NCBI GenBank assembly: GCA_039566865.1
Contig: CM076961.1
Coordinates: 14,221,501 to 14,285,500 of the forward strand
Origin: Aurelia coerulea
Lineage: Eukaryota; Cnidaria; Scyphozoa; Semaeostomeae; Ulmaridae
Direction: 5' to 3'
Length of the DNA stretch: 64,000 nt
Shown here: one piece after another, positions 1 to 12,500 of the stretch
Numbering within the stretch: position 1 is the stretch's first letter
Layout: the number at the start of each line of letters is the position of its first letter
The notes under the pieces: model-generated
Databases searched by the model: none
Told to the model about the DNA's origin: nothing
The model's input: the letters and a program-made list of their open reading frames with translations, nothing else
Translations under genes and position numbers: made by a program

Positions 1-415
1 GTGCTGCAGTGCCCTGCTTTGTGATAAAGCGCACAACAGACTTTTCCCAGTTCTATGAAGGTGCTGCAGTGCCCTGCTGTACTCCACTGCCTTTGCCACG
101 AGAAAAGTCAGGCAGACGGTGCTGGAACTGCCCCAACGCCTCTTGATAACTCAGAATAATCGATCTCTTGGCATGCAAACAACTGACATACTTTAAAACA
201 AATGAACTGAGTTTTGAAAGCATTGAAAAGTGAATCGTTTGAATGTGGGCCATTTCAATGGAATGGCCCAGAATGTAGATTAGTTAACTTTTTATATATT
301 GTATATATTGTATTGTATATATTGTATATATTGTATATATTGTATATATTGTATATATTGTCATCTATGTAAAATATCGAATCACAATAAACGAACAACA
401 ACAACAACAACAACA
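1..415 (+). repeat. Repeat tail with AT microsatellite and (AAC)n
   Basis: A 22-bp block (GTGCTGCAGTGCCCTGCT...) occurs at 1 and again at 61. Then come TATATTG-type repeats at about 298-361, an AATAAA-like signal and (AAC)n at 393-415. The layout resembles the 3' end of a LINE with a simple-repeat tail. No coding part is visible. Confidence 0.5.
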
Positions 416-465
416 TTAATCTTTTATCCGTGATGATTTTGCATTACCCTTTGTTTGCTTTCCAG

Positions 466-571
466 GATTTCACCCGAACATTATTTCACAGATCTTTGTT
501 TGAATTCAGATAGTGGTGCTGCAGAGGCATTGGGTATAACCCTTGATCTGAACTTGCAATACTTGTGCGAG
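466..571 (+). CDS. Exon 1: helical region
   Basis: An AG acceptor at 464-465 follows a T-rich tract and the donor is GTTTGT. The first base completes a codon from an upstream exon that lies outside the window. The remaining 35 codons are open and include HYFTDLCLNSDSGAAEALG. It ends in phase 0, matching exon 2. Confidence 0.7.
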
Positions 572-3500
572 GTTTGTAATTTTTTTTCAGGATTCGCGTC
601 TTAGATTTGCTTCTTTCACAACTTATGGACCACCTTAGCTTGTATGTTTTCTCTGATAAATTGTGTGTACTTGTGATCAGATCTGAAGAAGACGGAGAAA
701 ACAGGCGCCTGTAAATATATGACTCGAAGTGAATAACTTGTATTGTTATCTTATATTGAAAAGGTGGCAAAGTAGTCAGCGCACCAATGATTGGCACGCC
801 TGTCATACTGATCAAGCAGACTCTAAATAAGGGCTTTGTTACAAGGAGTTAGGGTTAATCTTGCAAATAGTTACCGCAGCGCTCGGTGATTTCTTGTACT
901 TTTCGCTGACGTTATTACAAGCAGACCCGGATACGAGACTGCGTGCAGGCTAGGGTCACCATTGCTGATTGGTATACTATGGTAGGGTTACCTTAATACC
1001 ATGGTAGGGTTGCCCTAGCTAAAGGGCTACCGTAGCGGAAAGGTCAACTTTGGTTGGCCATTTAAAGGCGAACCTTTGCAGCTAGGACAACCCAGTTGCC
1101 CTGGTCAACTAAACTGTTATGCGAAATTTTTCATTTGTTCAACATAGGGCTTTATTTTTGCACTCGATCCAAACAATTGACGAAATTTTTTCATCAATCT
1201 TAAAGGCATTGTTAATTTATACATGCCAGCACATTTAATCTATTTGGTAGCAGCCTTAAGCAATCTTGCGTTAACCCGTACAGGCGATTTATCTTTAGCT
1301 AGAGAGTTCACAAGGAACAACTTTGACCCGGCTGCTAGGGTAGCCCTATATCCTTGTAATCAGGCGCTACGAATTTTCTGGAAGTATTGAAAGTTGATAT
1401 GGGATGCTATGCTTTATGGTTTTATGTGAATTTTTTATTCTGTCATAGACATTTTCACAATGAGATTTTTCTTGCAGCTTGTTGCTGAGCAGAGATTGCA
1501 GGAAGGTGATGTCCAAGGTGCAACCAAATTTTACAATCTTTCTGAGGTAATTTTCTCAATCTTATTTTTGATCTCGTGCCTGATTTAAGAAGTCCTTAAT
1601 AATAGGAAACTTAGAAAATTTGAAGATAATCAGGAAGCAGCTGCAGACAGGGAGCTTTTGTTCTTAAAGCAATTGATAACAATGTATCTAATTTGTACTT
1701 ATGATATAGCACCATTGTTTTCAGAATTATTAGAAGGCTCTAGCCCCCATCGGCGTAGGGGAAGATAAAATTTGGGGGGCTGCCCGACAAAAAATCCATT
1801 GTTTGAGAAAATTTTCCCCGACTTGAGGCGAATTTCTGCCCGATTATGGCTTACTTTCGCTAATTTTTCTAACGTTTGGGAGGCTGTAGCCCCCCATAGC
1901 CCCCTGTCTCCTACGCCTATGCTAGCCCCCCCCCACAGTGGGGCATTTGTACAAGGCATCATGACATTCGCTATTTAAGAAGAATTTTTTGTTTACTCTT
2001 GACAATTCATGTTAAAGGTCTTACTGCAACTATGAAATAGTATATTTGAAATAAATTGGTTGGTTAGAAAAAATGCAAATTAATTTCGTTTATTTTCTAT
2101 ACTAACTTACAGTTGTGATGATGATGATTATTATGATTATTTTGGAGGGTTTTGCAATGAAACCAGAGATACTAACTGCCAAAAATGTGTGTGCATCATT
2201 ACGTTTTCTTTACGTTTTCTGTTGCTACGGATGATATGAAAGCCCTTTGTAATTCTTGACCGTTTTAAGGACAAAATTGTAAAAATATTGTAGTTTGTTC
2301 TGCTCAGTACCCTGTAGACCCACAATAGCTCCCTTGTTTGCCCATGCCCCCTTACTTTGCAGTTTTCTTTTCTTTTTTACACTTAAAAACCATTTGACAT
2401 CAATGTTTATTGGGTCAGCAGTCTTAGAATTAGATTTCAGAGGCATAGAGTCCCAAAGTGATGCTTTCGCTATTTTTACTTCCATTATTTCATAAAAAAA
2501 CTGAGATATTGTGACAGATTTTCCTTCAAACCCGCAAATTTCCCCAAACAATCCTGTCTACCACGTTATCATGGACTCTTCAGGTACAATTTAAGCATAG
2601 TGTGGTTTGTCTGCTCTTGTCTGCACGTTTTGTATCCAACTAGAAAGGTAAGTGTGTTGCTAAGAATGGCCTAAATAGCGCAGCCAATGGTACACAGATC
2701 AAAATATTAGCAAAAAATTCGAAAAATATTCTTTTGTGCTGTCAACGTAATGAATATTGTCCGCTAATGGCTAAAGATCAAACTGATATAAAGGTTTAAC
2801 CTGCAACATCCACTGAAAGAGCTACAGAAGGCAGATAAGGTAGCTTAATTTTCAGTGATCAACTGCACTGGAATTTTCTTGCTCCTGTTTTTGAGAAAGC
2901 CTAGTACTTTAAGGCTCGTACATTCTTTAAAAAAAGGGATAGAAAGAATATTTAAAAAGTTTTGTGATCCCCAACCATTACTCTTTCAAAATAGGTATGT
3001 TTGGAAGTAGTTGAAGGAAATCGAATTGTTGGTCTATGTCATGATGATGCCCCACTGTGTCCCCCCCCCCATGTCTCCTGTCACTCGCTTTGGGACTTTG
3101 GTGCTAAGGCACTCGCTCATGGCTGTAGGAAGCAGCTGCAGACTGGGAGCTTTTGTTCTTAAAGCAATGGATGACAATGTATCTAATTTGTACTTGTGAC
3201 ATAGCACCATTGTTTTCAGAGTTATTAGAGGGCTCAAGCCCCCCCCCCCCCCTGTCTCCTGATTTCTACGGTGTTGCACTAGCTGTGTTACTTATCATTC
3301 TCAAGGCATTTCGAAGCTTTCACCGTGTCAAGTACTATGACCTAAGGCTAAGATACAGGCTATTTGTGAAATTTAAACCTTGGCGTGCTCTCTCTGGCTG
3401 GCTATAATGTGATAAAAAACTTTGAAACATGATGTGATGTGATTTAGAAACCCTTTTGTGTCAGTTAAGACCGATCTGAAATTTCTCATTTGAGTATAAT

Positions 3501-6500
3501 TCAATAGTGCTAATTAAAATTTTTCCTCCGGATTATAACAAGGACAGATTTGGTGAGAGAATAGCACGAGTTGGTTTTGATTGACACCGCAATTCAAAGC
3601 AATTAGCGATCACAGACAAAGGAAATTCTCTCAACCAGTAATTCAAAACAAGCAAAGCCGGAAAAGTTTCTCTGAAACCCAGGTAGCTAGCTCGCTCATT
3701 GTGCATTCCAGAAGCTGTTTTAAGAGCAAACAAGAGCATATATCGAAAGGAGAAGGATATATTTACACATCTACCTCGGGCATTTTATTTCTTTGATTCA
3801 GAAGCTGAGCAGTAAGTGTTTTAATTACATCCAAAAAATAAGAGAATTGAATCGCCTCCCAATCGGCTTCTGGACCAAAGAAATAAAATGCCCGAGGTAG
3901 ATGTGAAGTTATATCCTTCTTCTTTCGATATATGCTCATGCTTGCTCTTAAGAACAATTTCTTGAATGCACAACAAATGCGCTAGCTATTTGGGTTTTAG
4001 AGAAACTTTTGCGGCTTTGGTTGTTTTGAATTTACGGTTGAAAGAATTTCCTTTGTCTGTAGTTGCTAATCGCTTTGAATTGTGGTGTCAATCAAGCGCA
4101 GCTGTTGCTATTGTATTACAAAATCTGCCCTTGTTGCTGATTATATGATTTTGTTTTCTTTTTCAGTGTTCGCCAATCAAAAGAGCTAATAACCTAATAA
4201 AGTATGCCTCTGTCACTGACGGACTGATTTTCATCAGACAGGTTAGTGATTTTGTTTTGGTTTTTTATTTTTACAATCTTCACAACGTTTGCAATAAAGT
4301 TTTCAGGTTCTATTCTCATTTCGATTGCTCCTAATTGGCACTTTCCAATTGAGATCTTCCATCTCCAACTATTTTTTTCTATAAATGCACAAAATATCTT
4401 CAAATGAATGAATAGCGTAGAGCTTAATGTGCTAAATAGTCTACTGATGAAGGGTTAAGCCTGAAACGTTTAGCACATTAATCTCTGGCTATTCATTCAT
4501 TTAAAAACATTCTGTGTATTTATCGATTATTGTAGCCGTACGTACAAACAAACAACCTATATTTCTTTCTATATTAATGAGTAATTACAAAACTACGAAC
4601 AATTCAACTACAAGGAAGTAATGCTAAATCACAACTTAAAAGCTTTACAAGAAGCTTATGCTGTAACACAAATTGCATTGGCAATACGATTACAACATGA
4701 TACCAGACGATTCACAAAATGATATACAGGACTATGCCACAAGAGGTGTGATCAGGCCCATTTCTCCTGGGGCACACATACAGTCACACATACAGTCAAT
4801 ACCTGAAGTATATTGGTCACATATGTCGTGCAGAGAACACAGCGCTAACAATGATATTATTGTTTGCCAAACCAGAGAGGAAATACTACCGTGATCCATG
4901 GGGAAAGATTTCTGGGTTACTTCGAGTATCAAGTGATCAAGCTAAGAGGGCTACTCAGTCACGTAATGAATTCGCCGAGTTGATACGGAAACGTTTTAAC
5001 TCGCCCCTGTAATGACAACGTTCATTGTTGGAGGAAGATACAGGTACAGGTAGGTACACAAAGAAATGATGAAAAAAAAACCGACTAACAAAACAAGCAG
5101 AAACCGTTTTTATTCCAATTTGGACCCTTGACGCCTACTTATGAAATAAATCCCTTACGTAAGAGACATGCATATGCCGCCAGGACTCCCATAAAACGTT
5201 TTGGCGCTGAATTGACAAGTCTCAATCTCAATTTGATAAGACAAAGGACATATGCTTAGATTCCGAATAACTTAAAAAATTAAAACAAAAACTAGATACA
5301 TAATTTTTTTTCTTTTTTATTGTCATTTTAGAAACTGATGCGAAGCTTCTTTTTAGAAGGCATTCAGTATATTGGTAGAAGTAGGAGAAGTAGAAGTACA
5401 CATCCTTTATCTATTTCCTAGTTACTTTTGATTCTCAGTGCGCATGGTTGTCTTGGAAATGCATGATTTATCTTTGACTACTGTGAGTGCGAAATCGACA
5501 TTCGCTTGTTCAGTTTCATGCATTTGGACATTGGTCAGTCCCATTTTCTCAAAGAGACCAGGGAAAGGTCTATTATTCTGAATATCCCCCTCGGCAACCG
5601 GTGACAGAAGATGAAGCAAACGTAAATCTCGTGTTTGATTTGACTCCTTTTTCATTGTCACATTCATGTTTAATTTGCATCGGTTTCACATTGCAGATTC
5701 TGAAGCACCCTGGAAATATATCCTCAAAAGACCGTAAGAAGTTAGCAGATATGGCAGTTGCATGCTACACAGAACAAGTAAGAAGTCTCAATTAGTTTTC
5801 CCAATGAAAATGAAAATTAGCTAGCCATATAGAGATAAGAGATGAGGTCTTGTGTTTCAGTTTTGTTGCATCATTAGACTGTAGAAAATATCATTATATT
5901 GGTAGGTCATTTATCTGTGTTAACAGAAAAGGAAACAATCCTCCATCACCTACCCCTGCTGTGCAGCAGCAAGCTGATTTCCAGGTTTCCTTCGGAAATA
6001 TTGCTGTTAATAGATTAACTTATGAGATTTAAATTCCACAACAAATCGTTGTTTTAATGAGCGGTCGTAATACATGGTTGTATCTTTGAAAATTAAAGTA
6101 AAACTTCAATGTGTACACTCTGAAATGAGTAAAACGTCCGAGAGGTTTTACCTCATCGGGGAATATCGACACCCTACAGGTAAAGGGGTCAATTCAACAG
6201 CCGACCCTACCTTTGTCAAAATATATCTATTTTAATTTGAAAATTATAAGATTGTTCAATTTTATATTTTAGATTCTTGAAAAGCAAAAGCCGGCTCATT
6301 TTAGAAAAACTGTCTCTGATTCTTTCATGTAAGTAAGGGCATGCTTCATCACCATTTAACTAAAGACAACGGTTTTTTAAAATGGATTCAATTCAAGTAG
6401 ATTTAAATTTAGTACCTAATTAAGTTGGCCAGTCTGCTCTTGCCTCTCGTCACTTCACTGAAGTGACGAAGAGGGAAACCCTGAAAACGCACAGACAGCT

Positions 6501-9500
6501 AAAACATAACAAATCATACTCTTTTTTATACATATAAAATATTACAACAAATCTTTCATTCTACTATACTTTCCTAATTACTGTACAACACTACAGGGAC
6601 GATGTCAAGGGGAGCGAAAGACATAACTACCCCATGGCCAATAAGAAAGACACGCAACGTTAAACTAGATACAACTAGGTACATTACGAACGATTAAAAC
6701 CAAATGGGTACTATATTAGATTCTGCCTAACATTAGATGTCGGGTCAGGTTTGCGGTGAAATTAAACTGTCACGAGCGCAGCTCTTCTTGCTGGTATATC
6801 ATACTCTATAATCACACTTGCTCTCATTCTTGGAACTTTCTTTCATGCGAACAACTTCCAGCATGCGAACCATCTTCATTGTCCAGCTTTTTAGATTTTA
6901 TTATGAACGGACTGAGTTTCTTTTCTTCTTCAGCAACAATCTTTTTCCAAAATCCATTAACAACCCATTTATGTTAGAACCTTATTTTCATTGATTAGAA
7001 CAAGTTATCTTAGGCCTTTAGAAGAGTATTATCTAAATTGATTGCATGGTAATCGTCTTTAAATGATAATGCAGGGTTTCCAAAAAGAAGTACTCCTGTT
7101 TAAAAAATCACCAAAAATTGATTATCAAACCTTTAATGAAATTTTCTTTTTGAATTGCTTTGTCAAATACCCAAAATCATTCACAGATGATAAAATGTTT
7201 GCTTTTGATGCAGCAAGGTAGGAAATTTACACGTTGAAAAACCTTATTTTGAGCTATAGTTTTTAAGCAAAATACTCAATCTTGCCTAAGAGTCAAAAAT
7301 TTCCGATTTTTATCATCATTGAAGTCTCCAATGATAGTGCGCATTTATTTCTGTCATTTATGACCACATTAGAAGTTTTAGACGCACAAAGAAATTGATT
7401 TGGCAATCATCAGTGCTTTTTTGTAGTATGATTCAAAACCAGGTAGCCCTAAAAAGAGCTAAATTTGCTCATTTTAAATCACTTACAAGATCAGCTATGT
7501 CTTGCAAAATAATTGGGTCTTTGATCTACTTAACAAAAAAAGAAAATTGAAGATAGGCCGTGTAATCAATTTTTGTGATTTTTCAAACGGGAGTACTTTT
7601 TTTGGGACACCCGGTAGTAACTGAATGAATTAATGAATGAATTGATACAGATTTGCTCCGCTGACCGTCTATGAGACGATTTCTAGACTACACGCAGAGT
7701 CTACTGTCACTGCGGAGGTTAGCGAATGGTAGAAGGAATGAGTAAACAGTTCCTCTTCACTTGTTCTTCGTCCTTCCTCCTTCTCTCCGCATTGATGTAG
7801 AGGCTGCACACACAGACTAGACAATTTCTAATGTATTAACTTTTGTACCTACCCTACTGGTTTCCTAGGTCGTTCTTACGAGACAACTTCGATTACGATG
7901 CCATTATCGCAATGGAACTACTTGCAAGTCATGGAATGATAGACAATCTCTTCGAAGTTGCAAAGGTATGTTTTCATATAAGCGTGAATCCCCATACGTC
8001 TATGAGCTTTCGACTTTTGCTTTAGGAAGTGAATTTGCTGATATTCTGGGTGAGTCAGAAAAATGTATTCGCCTTTTGAAAAATCGTACTGGAAAATCTA
8101 TGCAATATATTTGTAAAAATGTTATTTACATCATCTCATTGAGGCTTTAACTTCATTTGAGAGATTTTTTCGTAATTTAAGAATCATTTTCTTCTGAAAT
8201 CAGGATTTAGCCAAAATTCTTATTTCTCAATTTGCAAAAACAGCCAAAAATGAGTTTTCCATGCAAATTTTGGCTATTTGATCCTTAGCATTGATAAGAG
8301 AGCATAGTTACGTTGCAACCGTAGAAAGCTATGCTGGACCCAAGAAGAGCATTATTTTTTCATTTTATTGATTGAAAAATGGACTCAATCGAGCCACTCA
8401 CTAAATGTGAAAGCTAAAGTATGTGGGAGCCAATTTTCGGCAGTTCTTCATTTGAGATTAAGATTGTGCATTGTAAAGTATGAATAGATTCTCAAAATCA
8501 AGTTAAGCTCTCAGCCAGGCAAATAAGTTGGGACTTTTCAAATTTATTGTGTAGTTTTTGCAGTGCGATTTTTTAAAGAGTAGATACATTTTTCTGACTC
8601 ACCCAGTATCAAACCAATCATACGTTTACGTCTTTCTCAAATTAGATAGTCGCTTTCGAGAAATACTTTAATTTTCGTTATTCGCGGACATCTCCACATG
8701 ACACCTAATTTGAGACAGGCTTTAGTTATTTCCAACTGTCAAAATGGCCAAATGTTTTATCTTTGAGTCCTTTGTATTTCAATTCTTTTGGCCAAGTTTC
8801 AAAGATTTCCTATAATTTAATGGTTGGCCAACCTTTTCTTCTTCAGACTTCATTATTTGATACTGATTTTTCAAGGTTTTTATGATCAACATTTCAATAT
8901 ATCAACAGGCAAAGGGACTTATCAAAGAAGCTCTCGAGTTATGTGCCTCAAGAGGGCTGTATTACATTTCAAATTCAAACCAAAACATGCTGCTTGATCG
9001 TGGATATGCTGCAATTGTTTGCAGTGCCAAGGACGGTGCATTTATATCCCATATGAAACCAGAAGAAGCTGTCAAGTTCCTTTTGATGCAGGTAAAGATT
9101 GCTCGTTTTCAGTTGCCGTTTTTCTTCACTGACTCGGTTTAGGAACTTGGCAGTGTAATAATTGATGCCGAAAATAAATTGTAGTAAACACATATTTTTA
9201 AGACTTGTCAATGTCATCATGTCCAAGTATAGTCAATACTTTCGACCTCGCGGCAGTAATGCCTTCACTTTTCAACATAATATTGTTGTGTCATCCGTTT
9301 AGAAACAGAGAATTTTATCCTAGAAACTTTCCGGCATTTCCCAGAGCCAGAAGCCACTTACGAAGAGTGGCAGTTTATGAGCAGAAATTTCAAGAATGAG
9401 ATACGTTCTTCATCGTTTTTGTCATAGCCGAGACGAGCATCAAGCTCATCAATAGACATTGTAGCTATTCCATAAACGAATCTGGATTGAGCAATATTTC

Positions 9501-12500
9501 TATATGACGATTAAACCGCATTCACGTTGGCACAGTTAAACTAGCTTTATCTAGCCAGGTTAAATTCTAACCAATCAACTGCATTCAATTTGTGTGTTTG
9601 ACCAATTAGACGGCCCCATTCGATAACCTGGGTTAGATTAAACTGGTTTAGCTTGCCAATGTGAATAGTGTGAATAAACTCTGTTTTTTAATAGTTAAAA
9701 TGCCTAAAAACTCATATACCAAAACCTTCGTGCTCTTGGTGAGTTTCTTCCAAGTCTTTCTCTGTTTTTTGTAGCCTGAGATCACAAATACATTTATCAA
9801 TCAACTTGATTCAATTATTAGCAAACTAGAAGAGAATTCTTTGCTCTTAATTGCGAGAATGTTTGATCCTTCAAGATCATTCATCAAACCATATTTAGAA
9901 AAGGCTGAATCTACTTGCAAGAAACGGTATGTACTGATATAAGCCTCGCTGCTTCAAATTTCTTTTCAGGCCCAGTTAACATGGTTTTTGTGCCGTGTCG
10001 AATTTAATAGATGATGCTAAAAACTTCCACATGGCAATTAGATTCGGCTTAAAAACGATGTTTAAATCACCTCCCGTTTTGAATTGATAAAACGGCAGGA
10101 CTTCACCAGCTCTGTCGTATCAAACAGCACAAAAACGACTTGATTTAAAAATCGTATTTCTGCTGCGTTTAATTAATCAACTCCAGGCCATCGTCCGCGA
10201 TTTCTACGTGTGATCAGCCACTGCGCTTGTGCATTTTGAAAAATGGCCATTTTAACCATTTTACTTTTAATCCGACACGGCCAAAAACGATGTTTGAATA
10301 AGATTTTTAGACACTGCAGATTCTGCCATTGTTAATACAATTCGATTCGACACGGCAAAAACAATGTTTAAACGAGGCCTTAGTTAAGCGAATAGGAGCT
10401 TTTCGGGCATCGTGTCTATTTGAAGAACGTAGACTTATGAACTTGAGTTCCTTGTTTTCCTGCGTCCTTTGATTTGTTGATATCACTTCGGTTGACAAGG
10501 ACTCGTAACATCACCATATATTAACGAGCATACTTGAGGCTCAAACAGACTGGATCCCTACCCAGCAATCATATTACTAGAGTCATCTAGAACCTAGTTT
10601 TCAGCCAATCAGAACAAATTCATTGGACACCCGGGGGGGGGGGGTACATAACATATTTAGGGTACGGGTATGTGCCACCCATATGGGTGGGTTTTTGGGC
10701 CCAAAATTCAAGGGTAGTTTTTCGACAGATTTTCCATAAACATGGGTGTAGTTTCGCTGAAATTCGCAAAAAGTGGTTGAAATTGGCAGTTTTCCGCCAA
10801 ATTAATCATAAAAGTGGGTATCAAAGCAAGTTTCGGTAATTACAAGATGGTAGCTTTCTGAAAACCGAGCGGCAGACCCCCGTCCATCCTCAAGTCATGT
10901 ACCCCCCCCCCCCCCCCGGGGTTGGACATCAACAAGACTTCTCACAGCTGCGATGGATTTATTTTGTTTCCACAAAGGAAGATAGGTCACGGATACATCA
11001 CTCTTTGTATTAACAGTTTATATTCCAACGTTGAAACCTTTTAAACCAGACATTGACGTGATTTTGTGGACGTTGGTGTAAGAAAACTACCGCAAATTTG
11101 GAATAAGTGTGCCCGTTATTAGTTCATCGTAGGACAAAACAGTTCATCATTCATTGTTCTTCCTGCTGAATTGACAAACCATTCTTTTGAAGCTTATAAT
11201 TGCTTGTATGTTCTTTTGTTCGTGGAGGCTTTGTTGATTCGTTTACTTTTTTTATCATTTGTCGATTTATAAACGCCAGAAGAGGTTAATAATCTTATTT
11301 CCTCAATGTTGAAATTTAATTTTTTTACAAACTGTTCATCGCTCGTCGTTCTTCCTGTTGCATTGATTGACCAGTCTTTGAAACCTATATTGTCGTGTCT
11401 TTTCTTTATTCTGTGATACTTCGTTTATTCACTTTCTCTTATCAGATCATTCAATTATCTGTTTATTTTTTGAATCATTCTTTCATGATACCATTTACAC
11501 CTGGGACACCAAAGATCTCCCACTTTGATAGGCCACAACAAATCATATACAGGGCTGATTTGAAGGTTTTATTTTAGTACGAATGGTAATTTATTCACTA
11601 CAATTGAATTTATATTCATATTCCAGGAGTCCATCTCTGGTATCATTAGCGTCCACATCCAGTTCAGAAGGAGCCTCAGTAAGTTTGTTTGTGACTTGAT
11701 TTGATCTCCAATTTTGAGACAGGAAATAAAATATGTAAGTGTGTATGAAGTAGCTGCTATTTGTGATAATTCTAGCCGCACGATTCTGCAATTTTTGAAG
11801 CTTAACTAGTCAGAACTCAGCCTAGTTTCCCCGCACAGAACAGCATGTATCGAAAATGTGGCTCTACAATATGTTATGTCCGAAAGTTAGGCCATCATGT
11901 TTCTAATACGACGTGTACTTAACAACAACAACCATCCATTAGGACAACGACAACAACTATGACAACAACTACAACATCTTCCCCCAATTAATTAAGTCAT
12001 TAAATGTCTAAAGTCAACATCAAAATGTTTGATGCTTCAGGAACTCAAAATACATCAACCATAAATTCATAAATCATTATAGTCTGTTGGTTTCTTCGGT
12101 TTCAAAACTCTTCCATAACGTGATCTCCTTGTCACATCCATTGGCACGTTTGAACGATCATCTCCTTCGTGTTGGTCACTCACACCTGCTCCTTCGTGTT
12201 GGTCACTCACACCTGCTCCTACGGTAGGCAAAGAGGTAACAACGTGTGGGTTTAACATATACACCTTTCTAATAAATCTTGAATTTCTTCTGAGGATGTT
12301 ACCGTTCTCCATCCTTATTTTGTATGACCTGTGTCCTGCGTCTTCCATTATTCTTCCTTTCAATGTCCACGTACGATTTTGGGGGTTCTGGACAACAACT
12401 CTTTGGTTAATCCTGAATTGACTTGAAGCAGTAACATTTCTCTTGGATGCACTTTTTTGGTCAAAGTACCTCTTTTGTCCTTCTCTTTCCATGACTAGGT

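Noticed and set aside
4444..4467. Functional hammerhead ribozyme
   Set aside because: Only two bases separate a possible GTC cleavage triplet from CTGATGA, so stem I cannot form. Kept only as a motif-level observation.
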